A DNA stretch of 64,000 nucleotides from Bradyrhizobium jicamae (GCF_001440395.1 NZ_LLXZ01000120.1:1-64000); one strand, 5' to 3'. Shown: positions 1 through 9,290, numbered from the stretch's first letter. Numbers and translations: made by a program. The notes: generated from the letters alone by a model not told the origin.

Positions 1-839
1 TTGAGCGCGCGGACGCTCACCAGCGGCTCGCCGGCCGCCTGGCGCGCAGCACCGGCGCCTCGGCGCGGCAGCGCGTCGACCAATTGCCGAGTGTAGGCCT
101 CGCGCGGCGCCGACAGGATCTGCGACGCGCTGCCGGTTTCCACCATCCTGCCCTGCCGCAATACCACGGCACGCTGCGCATAGCGCGACACCAGACCGAG
201 ATTATGGGTGATCAGCATCACCGATGTGCCGTGATCGCGCGCCAGTGCGACCATCAGGTCCAGCACCTCGCGTTGCGTCAGCGTGTCGAGGGCCGTGGTC
301 GGTTCGTCCGCGATCAGGAGTTTCGGTCTCAGCAGCATCACCGACGCCAGCATGATGCGCTGACGCATGCCGCCGGAGAATTCGTGCGGAAAGGCATTAA
401 AGGTAGTCTCGGGATCGCGGATCTGCACACGCGCGAGCATATCGAGACAACGACGGTGGATTTCGCTCCTTGAAATCCGCTCGTGCAGCGCGAGGCCTTC
501 CGCCATCTGCGCGCCGATGCTGATCGCCGGATTGAGCGATACCATGGGCTCCTGGAACACCATGCCGATCGATGGCCCGCGCACGGCGCGCATCCGCTTC
601 GGCGATGCAGTGGTCAAGTCCTCCCCGTCGAGCGCGATCTGCCCGCCGGTCCTGACAAGCCCGGTTGGAAGCAGGCCGAGCACCGCCCGCGCCGCCGCGG
701 TCTTGCCGCTGCCGGATTCGCCGACCACGGCCAGAAACTCGCCGCGCTCGATCGCGAAGGAGACGCCGTCGACCACCTTCGCACCGGTCCGAGCGGCCTC
801 GATGCGCAGATTTTCGACCGTAAGCAGCGAAACCGTCAT
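1..839 (-). CDS. Peptide/nickel-type ABC transporter ATP-binding protein (DppD/OppD-like), 3' end outside window
   Basis: Cytoplasmic ATPase that would power the two permeases encoded just upstream. About 279 codons are visible before the gene runs off the left edge. Walker A (GESGSGKT), the ABC signature (FSGGMRQR) and Walker B followed by the D-loop (LLIADEPTTALD) are all present in order. Its ATG overlaps the stop of the preceding permease gene (ATGA), so the two are translationally coupled. The last visible residues (EPLVSVRAL) look like the beginning of a second ATPase domain, so this may be a fused DppD-DppF protein rather than a single-domain subunit; the missing sequence prevents a decision. 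The substrate cannot be read from the ATPase. Confidence 0.9.
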   Translation of the reverse strand, partial: MTVSLLTVENLRIEAARTGAKVVDGVSFAIERGEFLAVVGESGSGKTAAARAVLGLLPTGLVRTGGQIALDGEDLTTASPKRMRAVRGPSIGMVFQEPMVSLNPAISIGAQMAEGLALHERISRSEIHRRCLDMLARVQIRDPETTFNAFPHEFSGGMRQRIMLASVMLLRPKLLIADEPTTALDTLTQREVLDLMVALARDHGTSVMLITHNLGLVSRYAQRAVVLRQGRMVETGSASQILSAPREAYTRQLVDALPRRGAGAARQAAGEPLVSVRAL

Positions 840-1648
840 CCGTGCGCCATCCTGGGGTCGAGGCGATCACGCAAGGAGTCGCCGAGCAGGTTGATGCCAA
901 GCAGCGTCAGCGCGATGCACAAGCCGGGCGCCATGCCGAGCCAGACCGCGCTTTCCATGTAGGGCCGGCTCGCCGCCAGCATGTTGCCCCAGGTCGGCGC
1001 CGGCGGCGGCACGCCGAGGCCGAGGAAGCTCAGCGCGCTCTCCGCCAGCAGCACCCAGCCGAACATGCTGGTCGCCAGCACGGCGACCGGTGCCACGGCA
1101 TTGGGCAGGACGTGGCGCAGCATGGAATAGACTTCGGAATTGCCGATCACGCGCGAGGCTTCGATGTACTCTTTCTCGCGGATCGACAGCACCGTCCCGC
1201 GCACCACGCGCGCAACCGACGGGATGTAGGCAAGCCCGAGCGCCAGCACGAGGCCGAACTTGTTGGCGCCGACCACGATCATGACCGCCAGCGCCAGCAG
1301 GATGCCGGGAAAGGCGAGCAGCGCGTCGTTGACCGCCATGATGACGCGATCGGTCCAGCCGCGCAGATAGCCGGTGACAACACCCACCATCACGCCGACC
1401 GCGATCGCGAGTGCGACGGTGAGAAGGGCGACCACGACGCTGGTCGCGGCCCCCGCCATCACACGGCTCAGTACGTCGCGGCCGAACTCGTCGGTGCCGA
1501 GCCAATACAGCGAGGATGGCGGCTGCAACCGCGCCCGCAGATTGACCCGCAGCGGATCGAACGGTGTCCAGAATGCAGCGGTCACGGCGGCGCCGAGCAC
1601 GAGTGCCATCAGGGAGCCGCCGATCGCGGTATTGGCACGCACCTTCAT
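836..1648 (-). CDS. Peptide-type ABC transporter permease (DppC-like)
   Basis: Inner-membrane permease of about 270 residues. The N-terminal segment (MKVRANTAIGGSLMAL) leads into a first membrane helix, followed by the family sequence LGTDEFGRDVLSRV typical of OppC/DppC proteins and several further hydrophobic segments. The EAA-type cytoplasmic loop that contacts the ATPase is seen around EASRVIGNSEVYSMLRHVLPN. The reading frame stays open far upstream, but the ATG at 1648 is chosen because it gives an ATGA overlap with the upstream permease and matches the usual family length. It would form a heterodimeric channel with the DppB-like protein. Confidence 0.9.
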   Translation of the reverse strand: MKVRANTAIGGSLMALVLGAAVTAAFWTPFDPLRVNLRARLQPPSSLYWLGTDEFGRDVLSRVMAGAATSVVVALLTVALAIAVGVMVGVVTGYLRGWTDRVIMAVNDALLAFPGILLALAVMIVVGANKFGLVLALGLAYIPSVARVVRGTVLSIREKEYIEASRVIGNSEVYSMLRHVLPNAVAPVAVLATSMFGWVLLAESALSFLGLGVPPPAPTWGNMLAASRPYMESAVWLGMAPGLCIALTLLGINLLGDSLRDRLDPRMAHG

Positions 1649-2589
1649 GCCAGAGTGACCCTTGGATCGAACAATGGATAGCAGAGGTCGACAATGAGAT
1701 TGACGACGACATAGATGACCGCGGTGAACAGGAGGCAGCCCTGCACCACCGGATAGTCGCGGGCGAAGATCGAATCCACCAGCAGCCGCCCGAGGCCCGG
1801 CAGCGTGAACACGGTCTCGATGACGGCGATGCCGCCGAGCAGATGCCCGAGCACGAGCCCGATCAGCGTCCAGGTCGGCGCAAAGGCGTTCGGCAGCACG
1901 TGCCGGCCGAGCACCAGCCATTCCGGCACGCCCTTGGCGCGCGCATGCGTGACATATTCGAGCCGCAACACCTCGATCGAGGCGGCGCGCGCCATGCGCG
2001 TGAGCACGCCGATCTCGATCATGGTCAGCGTTGCGATCGGCAGCACCATGAACACCATCGCCTGCCAGAAATTTTCCGAGAACGGCACATAGCCGATCAC
2101 CGGCAGCCATTTCAGCTTCAGGCCGAACAGCAGCAACAACAGCAAGCCGAGCCAGAAACTCGGGATCGAGAGCAACAGCGTGGCGCTGCCGACTACCGCG
2201 AGGTCGAGCGCGCTGTTCTGCCGCCACGCCGCGACCAGGCCGGCCGGCACCGCGACGCAGGCCGCAAGCCCGACCGCGACGAGCACGATGATTGCGCTGA
2301 CCTGAAAACGCTCCAGGATCAACGGCAACACGGCCAGATTGTCGGTAATGGAATGACCGAAATCGCCGGTCAAAAGCTTGGCGAGCCAGTGCACGAATTG
2401 CAGCGGGATCGGCTGATCGAGCCCGAGTTGCGCGCGCATCTGCGCGACCTGCGCCGGCTCCGCGGCATCGCCCAGCATCACCTGCACGGGATCGCCGGGG
2501 ATCAGCCGCACCAGCGTGAACACCGCGATCGCCACCAGAAGCAGCGTCGGAACCGTCATCGCCAGCCGTCTTGCAAGGTAACCCAACAT
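1645..2589 (-). CDS. Peptide-type ABC transporter permease (DppB-like)
   Basis: Inner-membrane permease of 314 residues. The start MLGYLARRLAMTVPTLLLVAIAVFTLVRLIPGD is the standard OppB/DppB N-terminus: one membrane helix followed by the RLIPGDP motif. The motif LGLDQPIPLQFVHWL and the coupling loop around EVLRLEYVTHARAKG are also typical. It lies 15 bp downstream of the binding-protein gene and overlaps the next permease by 4 bp. Together with that permease it would form the translocation channel. Substrate is not deducible from this subunit. Confidence 0.92.
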   Translation of the reverse strand: MLGYLARRLAMTVPTLLLVAIAVFTLVRLIPGDPVQVMLGDAAEPAQVAQMRAQLGLDQPIPLQFVHWLAKLLTGDFGHSITDNLAVLPLILERFQVSAIIVLVAVGLAACVAVPAGLVAAWRQNSALDLAVVGSATLLLSIPSFWLGLLLLLLFGLKLKWLPVIGYVPFSENFWQAMVFMVLPIATLTMIEIGVLTRMARAASIEVLRLEYVTHARAKGVPEWLVLGRHVLPNAFAPTWTLIGLVLGHLLGGIAVIETVFTLPGLGRLLVDSIFARDYPVVQGCLLFTAVIYVVVNLIVDLCYPLFDPRVTLA

Positions 2590-2604
2590 CGCCGTGGTCC
2601 GTGT

Positions 2605-4170
2605 CTACTGAACGCTCACGCCCCAGAAGCGCGGCTGCGGATAGAGCCAGCCGGCATATCCCTTGATATTCTTGCGCAGCGCCGCGAGTTCGGCGCCGTT
2701 GAACAGCACGATCATCGGCACGTCCTTGATGAAGCGGCGGTGCATCTCGTCGAACAGCGCCTGCCGTTTGGCGGTGTCGTCGGTCATCATCGACTGACGC
2801 AGCATCTCCTGCACTTCCGGATTGTCCCAGACCTTGCGCGGCTGTGTCGCTTTCGGTCCTGTCAGCATCTCGAAGCTCAGCGATGGATCGAGCCGCGCCG
2901 AATAAACGAAGGCCATCGCCTGGTAATCGCCGCGATTGTAGCGGTCGAGCTGGGTGGCCCAGTCCAGCACCTCGATCTCGATATTGATGCCGAGGGCTTG
3001 CGCCATCGCCTGCACCAGAACGGCGGAATCGAAGACGAACCCGTAGCGCTTGTTGGCGATCATCTTGATCGGCTGGCCGCGATAGCCGGCCTCGACCAAG
3101 AGCTTCTTCGCTTCCGCGATGTTCTGCGTGTAACCGTGCGCCTGCACTTCACCGTAGAATGGACTGCCGATCGGCAGCGCCGAATTGTTGGCGCGCGCGG
3201 TGCCCTGCATCACGACATCGGCGATCTGCGCGGTATCGAGGCAGAGCGCGATGGCGCGGCGGATGCGGACGTCCTTGAGCAGCGGATCCCTGGTCTGGAA
3301 CAGGATGCCGGTCAGCCCGAGTGCCGGCGTAACGCTGATCTGCACCTCCGGCCGCGACTTGAGGTCTTCCAGATCAGGGACTCCCAGCGCGCTGATCGCA
3401 TCCAGCGAGCCGCTGAGCAGGCCGGCCTTGGCGGCGGAACTGTCGGGAATGACGTTGAAGCGCACCCGATCAACTTCAGCGGTCTTGGCGCCGGCGTAAC
3501 CGCTGCGCGGCCCGTTGCGTGACGCATAATTATCGAAGCGGGCCACATCGATATACTGGCCGCGCTTCCATTCGCCGAGCTTGAACGGCCCGGTGCCGAC
3601 CGGCGCGATCCATTTGCCGTCCGGCCCGACGGAGTCACGATGGATGATTGCGGTTTGCCCGCAATCCGGCCGCGCCAGCGTGGGCAGGAACAGAGCGGTC
3701 GGCTGGTCGAGCGTTACGGCAACCGTTTGCGGATCGGGCGCCTCGATTCTCTCGATCCGGGCGATGCCGCTTGGTCCAAATTCAGAAAGACAGCGCCATT
3801 GCGTTGCGGGATCGAGCCAGCGCTTGAGCGACCAGACGACGTCCTCCGCCGTCATGGTCGCGCCATTGTGGAATTTGACGCCCTTGCGCAGATGGAAAGT
3901 GTAGGTCTTGCCGTCGTTCGAGACATTCCAGCTTTCAGCCAGCATCGGGCCGATCGAGGTGTCTTCACGGAAGGCAACTAAGCCCTCGACCATGTGCGCC
4001 ACCACCCCGTCGGTATTGGCATCGCGGTTGGTGCCGGGATCGGTCGAGCGGATGTCGGCGTTGAGGCGTGTGCGCAGCACCGTCTCCGCGGTGGCGCACG
4101 TCGGCATCACAGCAAGACAGGCCAGAGTCAGGCCGACCACCACTGCACCGGATGGCCGACGCATCAGCAT
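2605..4170 (-). CDS. Periplasmic peptide-type ABC substrate-binding protein (SBP family 5)
   Basis: A protein of 521 residues with a Sec signal peptide (hydrophobic core VVVGLTLACLAVMPTCATA, cleavage probably after ATA). The mature protein opens with a family-5 binding-protein pattern (LRTRLNADIRSTDPGTNRD) and contains FHLRKGVKFHNGATMTAEDVVWSL, the hallmark of the DppA/OppA family. It would capture the substrate and deliver it to the permeases. The start at 4170 is chosen because the ATG overlaps the stop of the upstream hydrolase (TGATG) and directly precedes the signal peptide. Linkage to an amidohydrolase suggests an amide- or peptide-like ligand, which is an inference. Confidence 0.9.
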   Translation of the reverse strand: MLMRRPSGAVVVGLTLACLAVMPTCATAETVLRTRLNADIRSTDPGTNRDANTDGVVAHMVEGLVAFREDTSIGPMLAESWNVSNDGKTYTFHLRKGVKFHNGATMTAEDVVWSLKRWLDPATQWRCLSEFGPSGIARIERIEAPDPQTVAVTLDQPTALFLPTLARPDCGQTAIIHRDSVGPDGKWIAPVGTGPFKLGEWKRGQYIDVARFDNYASRNGPRSGYAGAKTAEVDRVRFNVIPDSSAAKAGLLSGSLDAISALGVPDLEDLKSRPEVQISVTPALGLTGILFQTRDPLLKDVRIRRAIALCLDTAQIADVVMQGTARANNSALPIGSPFYGEVQAHGYTQNIAEAKKLLVEAGYRGQPIKMIANKRYGFVFDSAVLVQAMAQALGINIEIEVLDWATQLDRYNRGDYQAMAFVYSARLDPSLSFEMLTGPKATQPRKVWDNPEVQEMLRQSMMTDDTAKRQALFDEMHRRFIKDVPMIVLFNGAELAALRKNIKGYAGWLYPQPRFWGVSVQ

Positions 4171-5327
4171 CAGGACGCCCTCGCAACGGTCGGCGGATCT
4201 GCCTGTGTTCGCCCTGGCGACACGTCGAGCCGATAGGTAGTGAACTGCCGGTTCAGCGCCGGCAACGGCGCGGCTTCCATCACCCCGCTCGCCGGCTCCA
4301 TCAGGATCATCGCGACGGTGGCGCTGAGATTGTTGCTGAGATTTTGGCGCGGCGGGCGGCACACCGACCACGGATGCGCAAAATCATCGAACAGCGCCGC
4401 CTTGACGGTGTCAAAGGTGATGGCGCCGATATGCGGCTGCAGCAGCTCGCGGACGCGGATGTCGCGGTAGAGGCTATCGGGAGTATTGAAGATGCCGGTA
4501 TCCCGGAGCTTGCCGAGCGCGACCGGACTGACAAAGTGGTTGGCGTGGACCAGCAACCCGCGCTCCGGATGCACCTGGAAGGTCTCGTCGGGCGCGCATT
4601 CGAAGTCGATCGCAACGCCGTCGCGATGGCTGACAATCATGTTGTTGGCCGCGGACTTTTTGCTGCAATAAACGGTGCGCATCGCGAGTGCCACATGCTC
4701 GTTCTCCAGCACCTTGCGGCGGATCAGGGCCAGCGGCACGCCGACATCCCGGTAGTCGCGATCGGATTCCAGGTAGTTCGCCGTGATGGCGATGCCGACC
4801 GCATTGAAGCCGCAGCGCCCGAGCGCGCCGGCCTCGGTGAACGTCATGAGGTCGGGCCCATCGTCGCGGCGCACCTTCAACACGACGGCGGTCTCGGCGC
4901 ATTCACGCTTCCAGTCCCAGTTCTGGGCATGAATGAGACGGCCGGAGCCGGCTGCCTGCGGCAGCACGACGACGCCGGTGCAGCCATCGGGCTCGTCCGG
5001 CGTCTTCAGCCGCGCGCGCACCTCGGGTTTGGCGAGCTTGAGAATCTCGGTGCGGGCGTTGAGCAGCGCCACGTCCTCGAACGGCACGCGCGCGCCTTCG
5101 GCAATGCCGCGCATCTCCTCGATATAGGCCGGCTCGAATGCCTCGATGACCGGCAGATAGTCGCGCACCAGCGCGGACACGCCGGCCGCATCGAGCGACA
5201 GATCCTTGAGCTGCGCATGATAATGCGACACGCCCTTGCGGATCCGGTCGGCGGCCTTGGCGCCATATTGCCGGCCGCGCTCCTGCGGCGGGCCGGAAAT
5301 CTCGATCAGCGGAAACGGTTCGACCAT
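4170..5327 (-). CDS. C45-family autoproteolytic acyltransferase/hydrolase (acyl-CoA:6-aminopenicillanate acyltransferase-like)
   Basis: An Ntn-type hydrolase of about 385 residues. The N-terminus (FPLIEISGPPQERGRQYG) and the internal DGCTGVVV sequence are typical of peptidase family C45; the cysteine of DGCT (residue 116 from this start) would be both the autocleavage site and the nucleophile, as Cys103 is in fungal penicillin acyltransferase. The downstream NWDW and NAVGIAITANYL stretches also match the family. It is the first gene of a five-gene minus-strand operon with an ABC importer, so it probably hydrolyses an imported amide in the cytoplasm; no signal peptide is seen. An upstream in-frame ATG at 5387 would overlap the start of the divergent regulator and is considered less likely. 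The substrate is unknown. Confidence 0.8.
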   Translation of the reverse strand: MVEPFPLIEISGPPQERGRQYGAKAADRIRKGVSHYHAQLKDLSLDAAGVSALVRDYLPVIEAFEPAYIEEMRGIAEGARVPFEDVALLNARTEILKLAKPEVRARLKTPDEPDGCTGVVVLPQAAGSGRLIHAQNWDWKRECAETAVVLKVRRDDGPDLMTFTEAGALGRCGFNAVGIAITANYLESDRDYRDVGVPLALIRRKVLENEHVALAMRTVYCSKKSAANNMIVSHRDGVAIDFECAPDETFQVHPERGLLVHANHFVSPVALGKLRDTGIFNTPDSLYRDIRVRELLQPHIGAITFDTVKAALFDDFAHPWSVCRPPRQNLSNNLSATVAMILMEPASGVMEAAPLPALNRQFTTYRLDVSPGRTQADPPTVARAS

Positions 5328-5370
5328 CGACACAGGCTCAACTTCCCTTTGCAATTGATCGAAGCCTAAT

Positions 5371-5396
5371 GTATTTTGTAATGACATGAAACAAAA
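5371..5396. promoter_or_regulatory. Putative GntR operator in the divergent hydrolase/regulator interval
   Basis: An AT-rich inverted repeat, ATTTTGT (5373-5379) and ACAAAA (5391-5396), with an inner TGT-AATG-ACA element (5377-5386), overlaps the start codon of the GntR gene and lies in the short divergent interval. This placement suits an autoregulating GntR operator. No binding data are available. Confidence 0.4.
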
Positions 5397-6315
5397 ATCT
5401 TCAACCCGCGAAAAACCGGCCCCGAGCCGCCTGCAGCGCGAGCTGTCGGCGGGGATTCTGGACTTCATCCGGGCGGAAAAACTCGTGCCCGGAACGCGAC
5501 TTGCGGAAGTGGCGCTGGCGGAACGGCTGCAGGTTTCACGCACGCCCGTGCGCGCGGCGCTGAAACTTTTGGCGCGGCGCCGGCTGGTGCGACCGGGCGC
5601 ACGGCGCGGCTATTTCGTCGCCGATGCGGTTCCGCCAGACCACAAGGTGCCCGCCCCTCCTGCTCCTGACGACACCGGCCGCCTGTTCCTCGCCATCGCG
5701 CGCGATTGCCGCGCCGGCCGATTGCCGGTCGACGTCTCCGAGCGCGACCTGATGCAGCGATACGACGCGACGCGCCCGATCGTGCAGCGCGTGCTGACGA
5801 AGCTTGCGGAGGTGGCGGCCGTGCAGCGCAAGCCTGGACATGGCTGGCGCTTCCAGCCGATCATTGCCGACGCACAGGCCCGCGACGAGAGCTATCGCTA
5901 CCGGTTGCTGATCGAGCCTGCCGGACTACTGGAGCCGGGCTTCCGGCTCGATCCGCACTGGGCCGCCGAAATGCGCCGCCGCCACCAGGAGATGATGGCA
6001 ATGCCGTGGAACGAGACCGCCAGCATCGCGCTCTACGAAATGAACGCCGCGTTCCATGAAGGCCTGGCTGCGGCCTCCGGCAACCGCTTCCTGCTGGTTG
6101 GGGTGCAGCAGCAAAACCGGCTCCGGCGCTTCGCCAATTACGATTGGACGTTCGGCTACCAGCGCGTGGTGACGAACTGCCGCGAACATCTCGCCATCCT
6201 CGACCGGCTCGAAGCCGGCGAGCAGGTGGAGGCCGCCGCCTTGTTGCGCCGGCATCTGGAAGACGCGGCAAAGCTCAAGCGCAACACAGACGCCGCCGTG
6301 CCGGCAACCGGCTAG
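5386..6315 (+). CDS. GntR-family transcriptional regulator (FadR/FCD-like)
   Basis: A DNA-binding regulator of 309 residues. The N-terminal winged helix-turn-helix is clear (LQRELSAGILDFI, GTRLAEVALAERLQVSRTPVRAALKLLARRRLV). The rest is helical, with a C-terminal region resembling an FCD ligand-binding domain (YEMNAAFHEGLAAASGN, HLAILDRLEAGEQVEAAALLRRHLEDA). It is divergent from the hydrolase/ABC operon and sits 27 bp upstream of the aminotransferase, so it likely controls both in response to a substrate or intermediate of the pathway. The middle section (residues about 90-150) contains a second wHTH-like stretch (DLMQRYDATRPIVQRVLTKLAEV), which is unusual for the family. Confidence 0.88.
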   Translation: MKQKSSTREKPAPSRLQRELSAGILDFIRAEKLVPGTRLAEVALAERLQVSRTPVRAALKLLARRRLVRPGARRGYFVADAVPPDHKVPAPPAPDDTGRLFLAIARDCRAGRLPVDVSERDLMQRYDATRPIVQRVLTKLAEVAAVQRKPGHGWRFQPIIADAQARDESYRYRLLIEPAGLLEPGFRLDPHWAAEMRRRHQEMMAMPWNETASIALYEMNAAFHEGLAAASGNRFLLVGVQQQNRLRRFANYDWTFGYQRVVTNCREHLAILDRLEAGEQVEAAALLRRHLEDAAKLKRNTDAAVPATG

Positions 6316-6342
6316 CGCATTCGAAAATTTCAGGAGCCATCC

Positions 6343-7689
6343 ATGCCTGTATCGCAAGCCGCGTCTTCCAATACTCCCCTCACCCGCGAGGCCATGGAGG
6401 CGTTCTGGCTGCCGATGACGCCCAACCGGCAGTTCAAGTCGAAGCCGCGCCTGTTCGTCGGCGCCGAAGGCATGCACTACGTCGCGCAGGACGGGCAGCG
6501 CATTCTCGATGGCATGGCGGGACTGTGGTGCGTGAATGCCGGACACGGCCAACGGCGCATTGTCGATGCGATCCAGACCCAGGCCGCCAAGCTCGACTTC
6601 GTCTCCTCATTCCAGATGAGCCATCCGGCCGCGTTCGAGCTGGCCGGCCGCATCGCCCAGATCGCGCCGTCCGGGCTCGACCATGTCTTTTTCACCAACT
6701 CCGGCTCGGAATCCGTCGATACCGCGCTGAAGATTGCGCGCGGCTACCACCGCGCCCGCGGCGAAGCCAGCCGCATCCGCTTCATCTCCCGCGCCAAGGC
6801 CTATCACGGCATGGGCTGGGGTGGACTGTCCGTGAGCGGCATCGTTCGCCATCGCCGGGATTTCGGCCCGCTGTTGCCCGAGGTCGACCATCTCTCGCAC
6901 ACGCACAATCCCGAGCAAATGGCATTCTCGCGAGGACAACCAAGTTGGGGCGCGCATCTCGCCGATGAGCTCGAAAAACTGCTCGCGATTCACGATCCCT
7001 CGACAGTCGCCGCCGTGATCGTCGAACCCGTGACCGGCTCCGGCGGCGTCTTCCCCCCGCCCGTCGGCTATCTGGAGCGCTTGCGCGAAATCTGTGACCG
7101 GAATGGCATCCTCTTGATCTTCGACGAAGTGATCACGGGATTCGGGCGCGTCGGCGCGGCCTTTGCCGCGAATGCCTTCGGCGTCACGCCCGACCTCATC
7201 ACCTGCGCCAAGGGCATGACCAATGCCGCCGTGCCGATGGGCGGCGTCATCGTCAGCGGCAAGGTCTACGATGCGCTGATGGCGGGACCGGAAAACACCA
7301 TCGAGCTGTTTCACGGCTACACCTATTCAGCCCATCCACTCGCCTGCGCCGCGGCGCTCGCCGCGCTCGACGTCTACCAGGACCTGGCTCTGTTCGAGCA
7401 GGCGCGACGCATCGCGCCGCTCTGGGAAGCCGCCGCGCATGCGCTGAAGGACGCGCCGCACATCATCGACATCCGCAACATCGGCCTGCTGGCGGCCATC
7501 GACCTCAGGCCCCGCGACGGCGCCCCAGGCGCACGAGGGGCCGAATGCGCCAGCCGCTGCTATGACGACGGCTTCCTGATCCGCGCCAGCGGCGATACGC
7601 TGCTGCTGTCGCCGCCGCTGATCATCGAGGAGGAACAGATCGCGGCCCTCTTCGCCGCTATCCGCCGCGCCCTCGCCGCCGTGGGATGA
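6343..7689 (+). CDS. Class III omega-amino acid:pyruvate-type aminotransferase
   Basis: A PLP-dependent transaminase of 448 residues. The start region (FWLPMTPNRQFKSKPRLFVGAEGMHY) is characteristic of beta-alanine/omega-amino-acid:pyruvate aminotransferases. PLP-binding features follow in order: FTNSGSESVDTALKIAR, AVIVEPVTGSGG, ILLIFDEVITGFGRVG, and the Schiff-base lysine in LITCAKGMTNAAVPMGG. It moves an amino group from an omega-amino acid or amine to pyruvate. It follows the GntR gene on the same strand, so it is probably co-transcribed and may deaminate the amine released by the divergent C45 hydrolase; that link is inferred from position only. Confidence 0.88.
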   Translation: MPVSQAASSNTPLTREAMEAFWLPMTPNRQFKSKPRLFVGAEGMHYVAQDGQRILDGMAGLWCVNAGHGQRRIVDAIQTQAAKLDFVSSFQMSHPAAFELAGRIAQIAPSGLDHVFFTNSGSESVDTALKIARGYHRARGEASRIRFISRAKAYHGMGWGGLSVSGIVRHRRDFGPLLPEVDHLSHTHNPEQMAFSRGQPSWGAHLADELEKLLAIHDPSTVAAVIVEPVTGSGGVFPPPVGYLERLREICDRNGILLIFDEVITGFGRVGAAFAANAFGVTPDLITCAKGMTNAAVPMGGVIVSGKVYDALMAGPENTIELFHGYTYSAHPLACAAALAALDVYQDLALFEQARRIAPLWEAAAHALKDAPHIIDIRNIGLLAAIDLRPRDGAPGARGAECASRCYDDGFLIRASGDTLLLSPPLIIEEEQIAALFAAIRRALAAVG

Positions 7690-7772
7690 CGCGCGAATAG
7701 GCCGGGAAAGTTCCTGACGGGACCGCCTCGCCATGCCTCCCCACGGCCGGTCCAAGATACTATGTTAAGGCC

Positions 7773-9275
7773 ATGAGGAATCACGGCCAGCCCCAAGCCA
7801 TTGGTTCAATAGCCACGCCGGAGCCCTTCCCGCGGCAAAGCTTCGACGACGCACGGGAGGCGGTCGCGGCCTTGCGATCGCTTTATGCGAGAAATACCTC
7901 GTTCCTGCGTGACTCCTTCGCGGCGCTCGCGGCTGGCGGCGACAGCAACCGGCGCTACCGGGCCTTCTATCCGGAAGTCAGCGTCACCACGAACTCCTAT
8001 ACGCAGATCGATTCCCGCCAGGCCTATGGCCATATGCCGACGCCCGGGCACTTCTCGACCACGATCACCCAGCCCGACCTGTTCGAAACCTACCTCGTCG
8101 AGCAGCTTGATCTGATCATGCACAATCATGGCGTTCCGGTCGTCGTATCGGAATCGGATACGCCGATCCCGCTGCATTTTGCTTTTCTCGAAGGCACCTA
8201 TGTTGACGGCAGCGCCGCCAAGCACATCAAGCGTCCGCTCCGGGACCTGTTCGACGTTCCCGACCTTGATGGAACTGACGATCAGATCGCCAACGGCACA
8301 TATGAGGCGCCGGTCGGCCGGCCGCGGCCGCTGGCGCAATTCACCGCGCAGCGCGTCGACTATTCGCTGCATCGCCTGACGCACTACACCGCCACCAACC
8401 CGCTGCACTTCCAGAATTTCGTACTTTTCACCAACTACCAATTCTACATCGACGAATTCTGCGCGCGCGCCAGGGAGCTGATGGCGAAAGGCGGCGGTGG
8501 CTATACCGAATTCGTCGAGCCGGGCAACGTCATCACCTACCCCGGCGAACAGCGGCTTGACGCCGGCGCACCGGCACAACGTCTGCCGCAGATGCCGGCG
8601 TATCATTTGAAGAAGCCGAACTATGGCGGCATCAGCATGGTCAACATCGGCGTCGGGCCGGCGAACGCCAAGACGATCACCGACCATATCGCCGTGCTCA
8701 GACCGCATGCTTGGTTGATGCTCGGGCACTGCGCCGGATTGCGTGACACCCAGGCGCTGGGCGACTACGTGCTGGCCCACGCTTACGTGCGCGAAGACCA
8801 TGTTCTCGACGACGATCTCCCGTTGTGGGTGCCGATTCCCGCGCTCGCCGAAATCCAGGTGGCGCTCGAGGAAGCCGTGGCGGAAGTGACGGGACTTTCC
8901 GGATACGACCTGAAGCGCATCATGCGCACCGGCACCGTCGCCTCCATCGACAATCGCAACTGGGAACTGCGCGACCGGCGCGGTCCGGTGCAGCGGCTAT
9001 CGCAGTCGCGGGCGATCGCGCTGGACATGGAATCGGCGACCATCGCAGCCAACGGGTTTCGCTTTCGCGTGCCCTACGGCACCTTGCTATGCGTATCTGA
9101 CAAGCCATTGCACGGAGAGCTGAAGCTGCCCGGCATGGCCACCGAGTTCTATAAGCGCCAGGTGAGCCAGCATTTGACGATCGGCATCAGGGCGCTGGAA
9201 AAGCTGGCGGAGATGCCATTGGAGCGATTGCACTCGCGCAAGCTCCGAAACTTCTCGGAAACGGCTTTCCAGTAA
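7773..9275 (+). CDS. amn: AMP nucleosidase
   Basis: A protein of 500 residues matching bacterial Amn in length and layout: an N-terminal regulatory half followed by a nucleoside-phosphorylase-like catalytic half. The sequences SRQAYGHMPTPGHFSTTITQPDLF, MVNIGVGPANAKTITDH, HAWLMLGHCAGLRDTQ and IALDMESATIAANGFRFRVPYGT are strongly conserved in the family. It hydrolyses AMP to adenine and ribose 5-phosphate in the cytoplasm. The gene is 83 bp after the aminotransferase and converges on the upp-like gene with only 15 bp between stops. Its ribose 5-phosphate product could feed PRPP for the neighbouring uracil pathway, which is speculation. Confidence 0.93.
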   Translation: MRNHGQPQAIGSIATPEPFPRQSFDDAREAVAALRSLYARNTSFLRDSFAALAAGGDSNRRYRAFYPEVSVTTNSYTQIDSRQAYGHMPTPGHFSTTITQPDLFETYLVEQLDLIMHNHGVPVVVSESDTPIPLHFAFLEGTYVDGSAAKHIKRPLRDLFDVPDLDGTDDQIANGTYEAPVGRPRPLAQFTAQRVDYSLHRLTHYTATNPLHFQNFVLFTNYQFYIDEFCARARELMAKGGGGYTEFVEPGNVITYPGEQRLDAGAPAQRLPQMPAYHLKKPNYGGISMVNIGVGPANAKTITDHIAVLRPHAWLMLGHCAGLRDTQALGDYVLAHAYVREDHVLDDDLPLWVPIPALAEIQVALEEAVAEVTGLSGYDLKRIMRTGTVASIDNRNWELRDRRGPVQRLSQSRAIALDMESATIAANGFRFRVPYGTLLCVSDKPLHGELKLPGMATEFYKRQVSQHLTIGIRALEKLAEMPLERLHSRKLRNFSETAFQ

Positions 9276-9290
9276 AGCGCAACCTGGCAG

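Noticed and set aside
1564..3522. Plus-strand open frame of about 650 codons
   Set aside because: Antisense to the DppB-like permease and the binding protein. Gln/Arg/His-rich with no recognisable domain.
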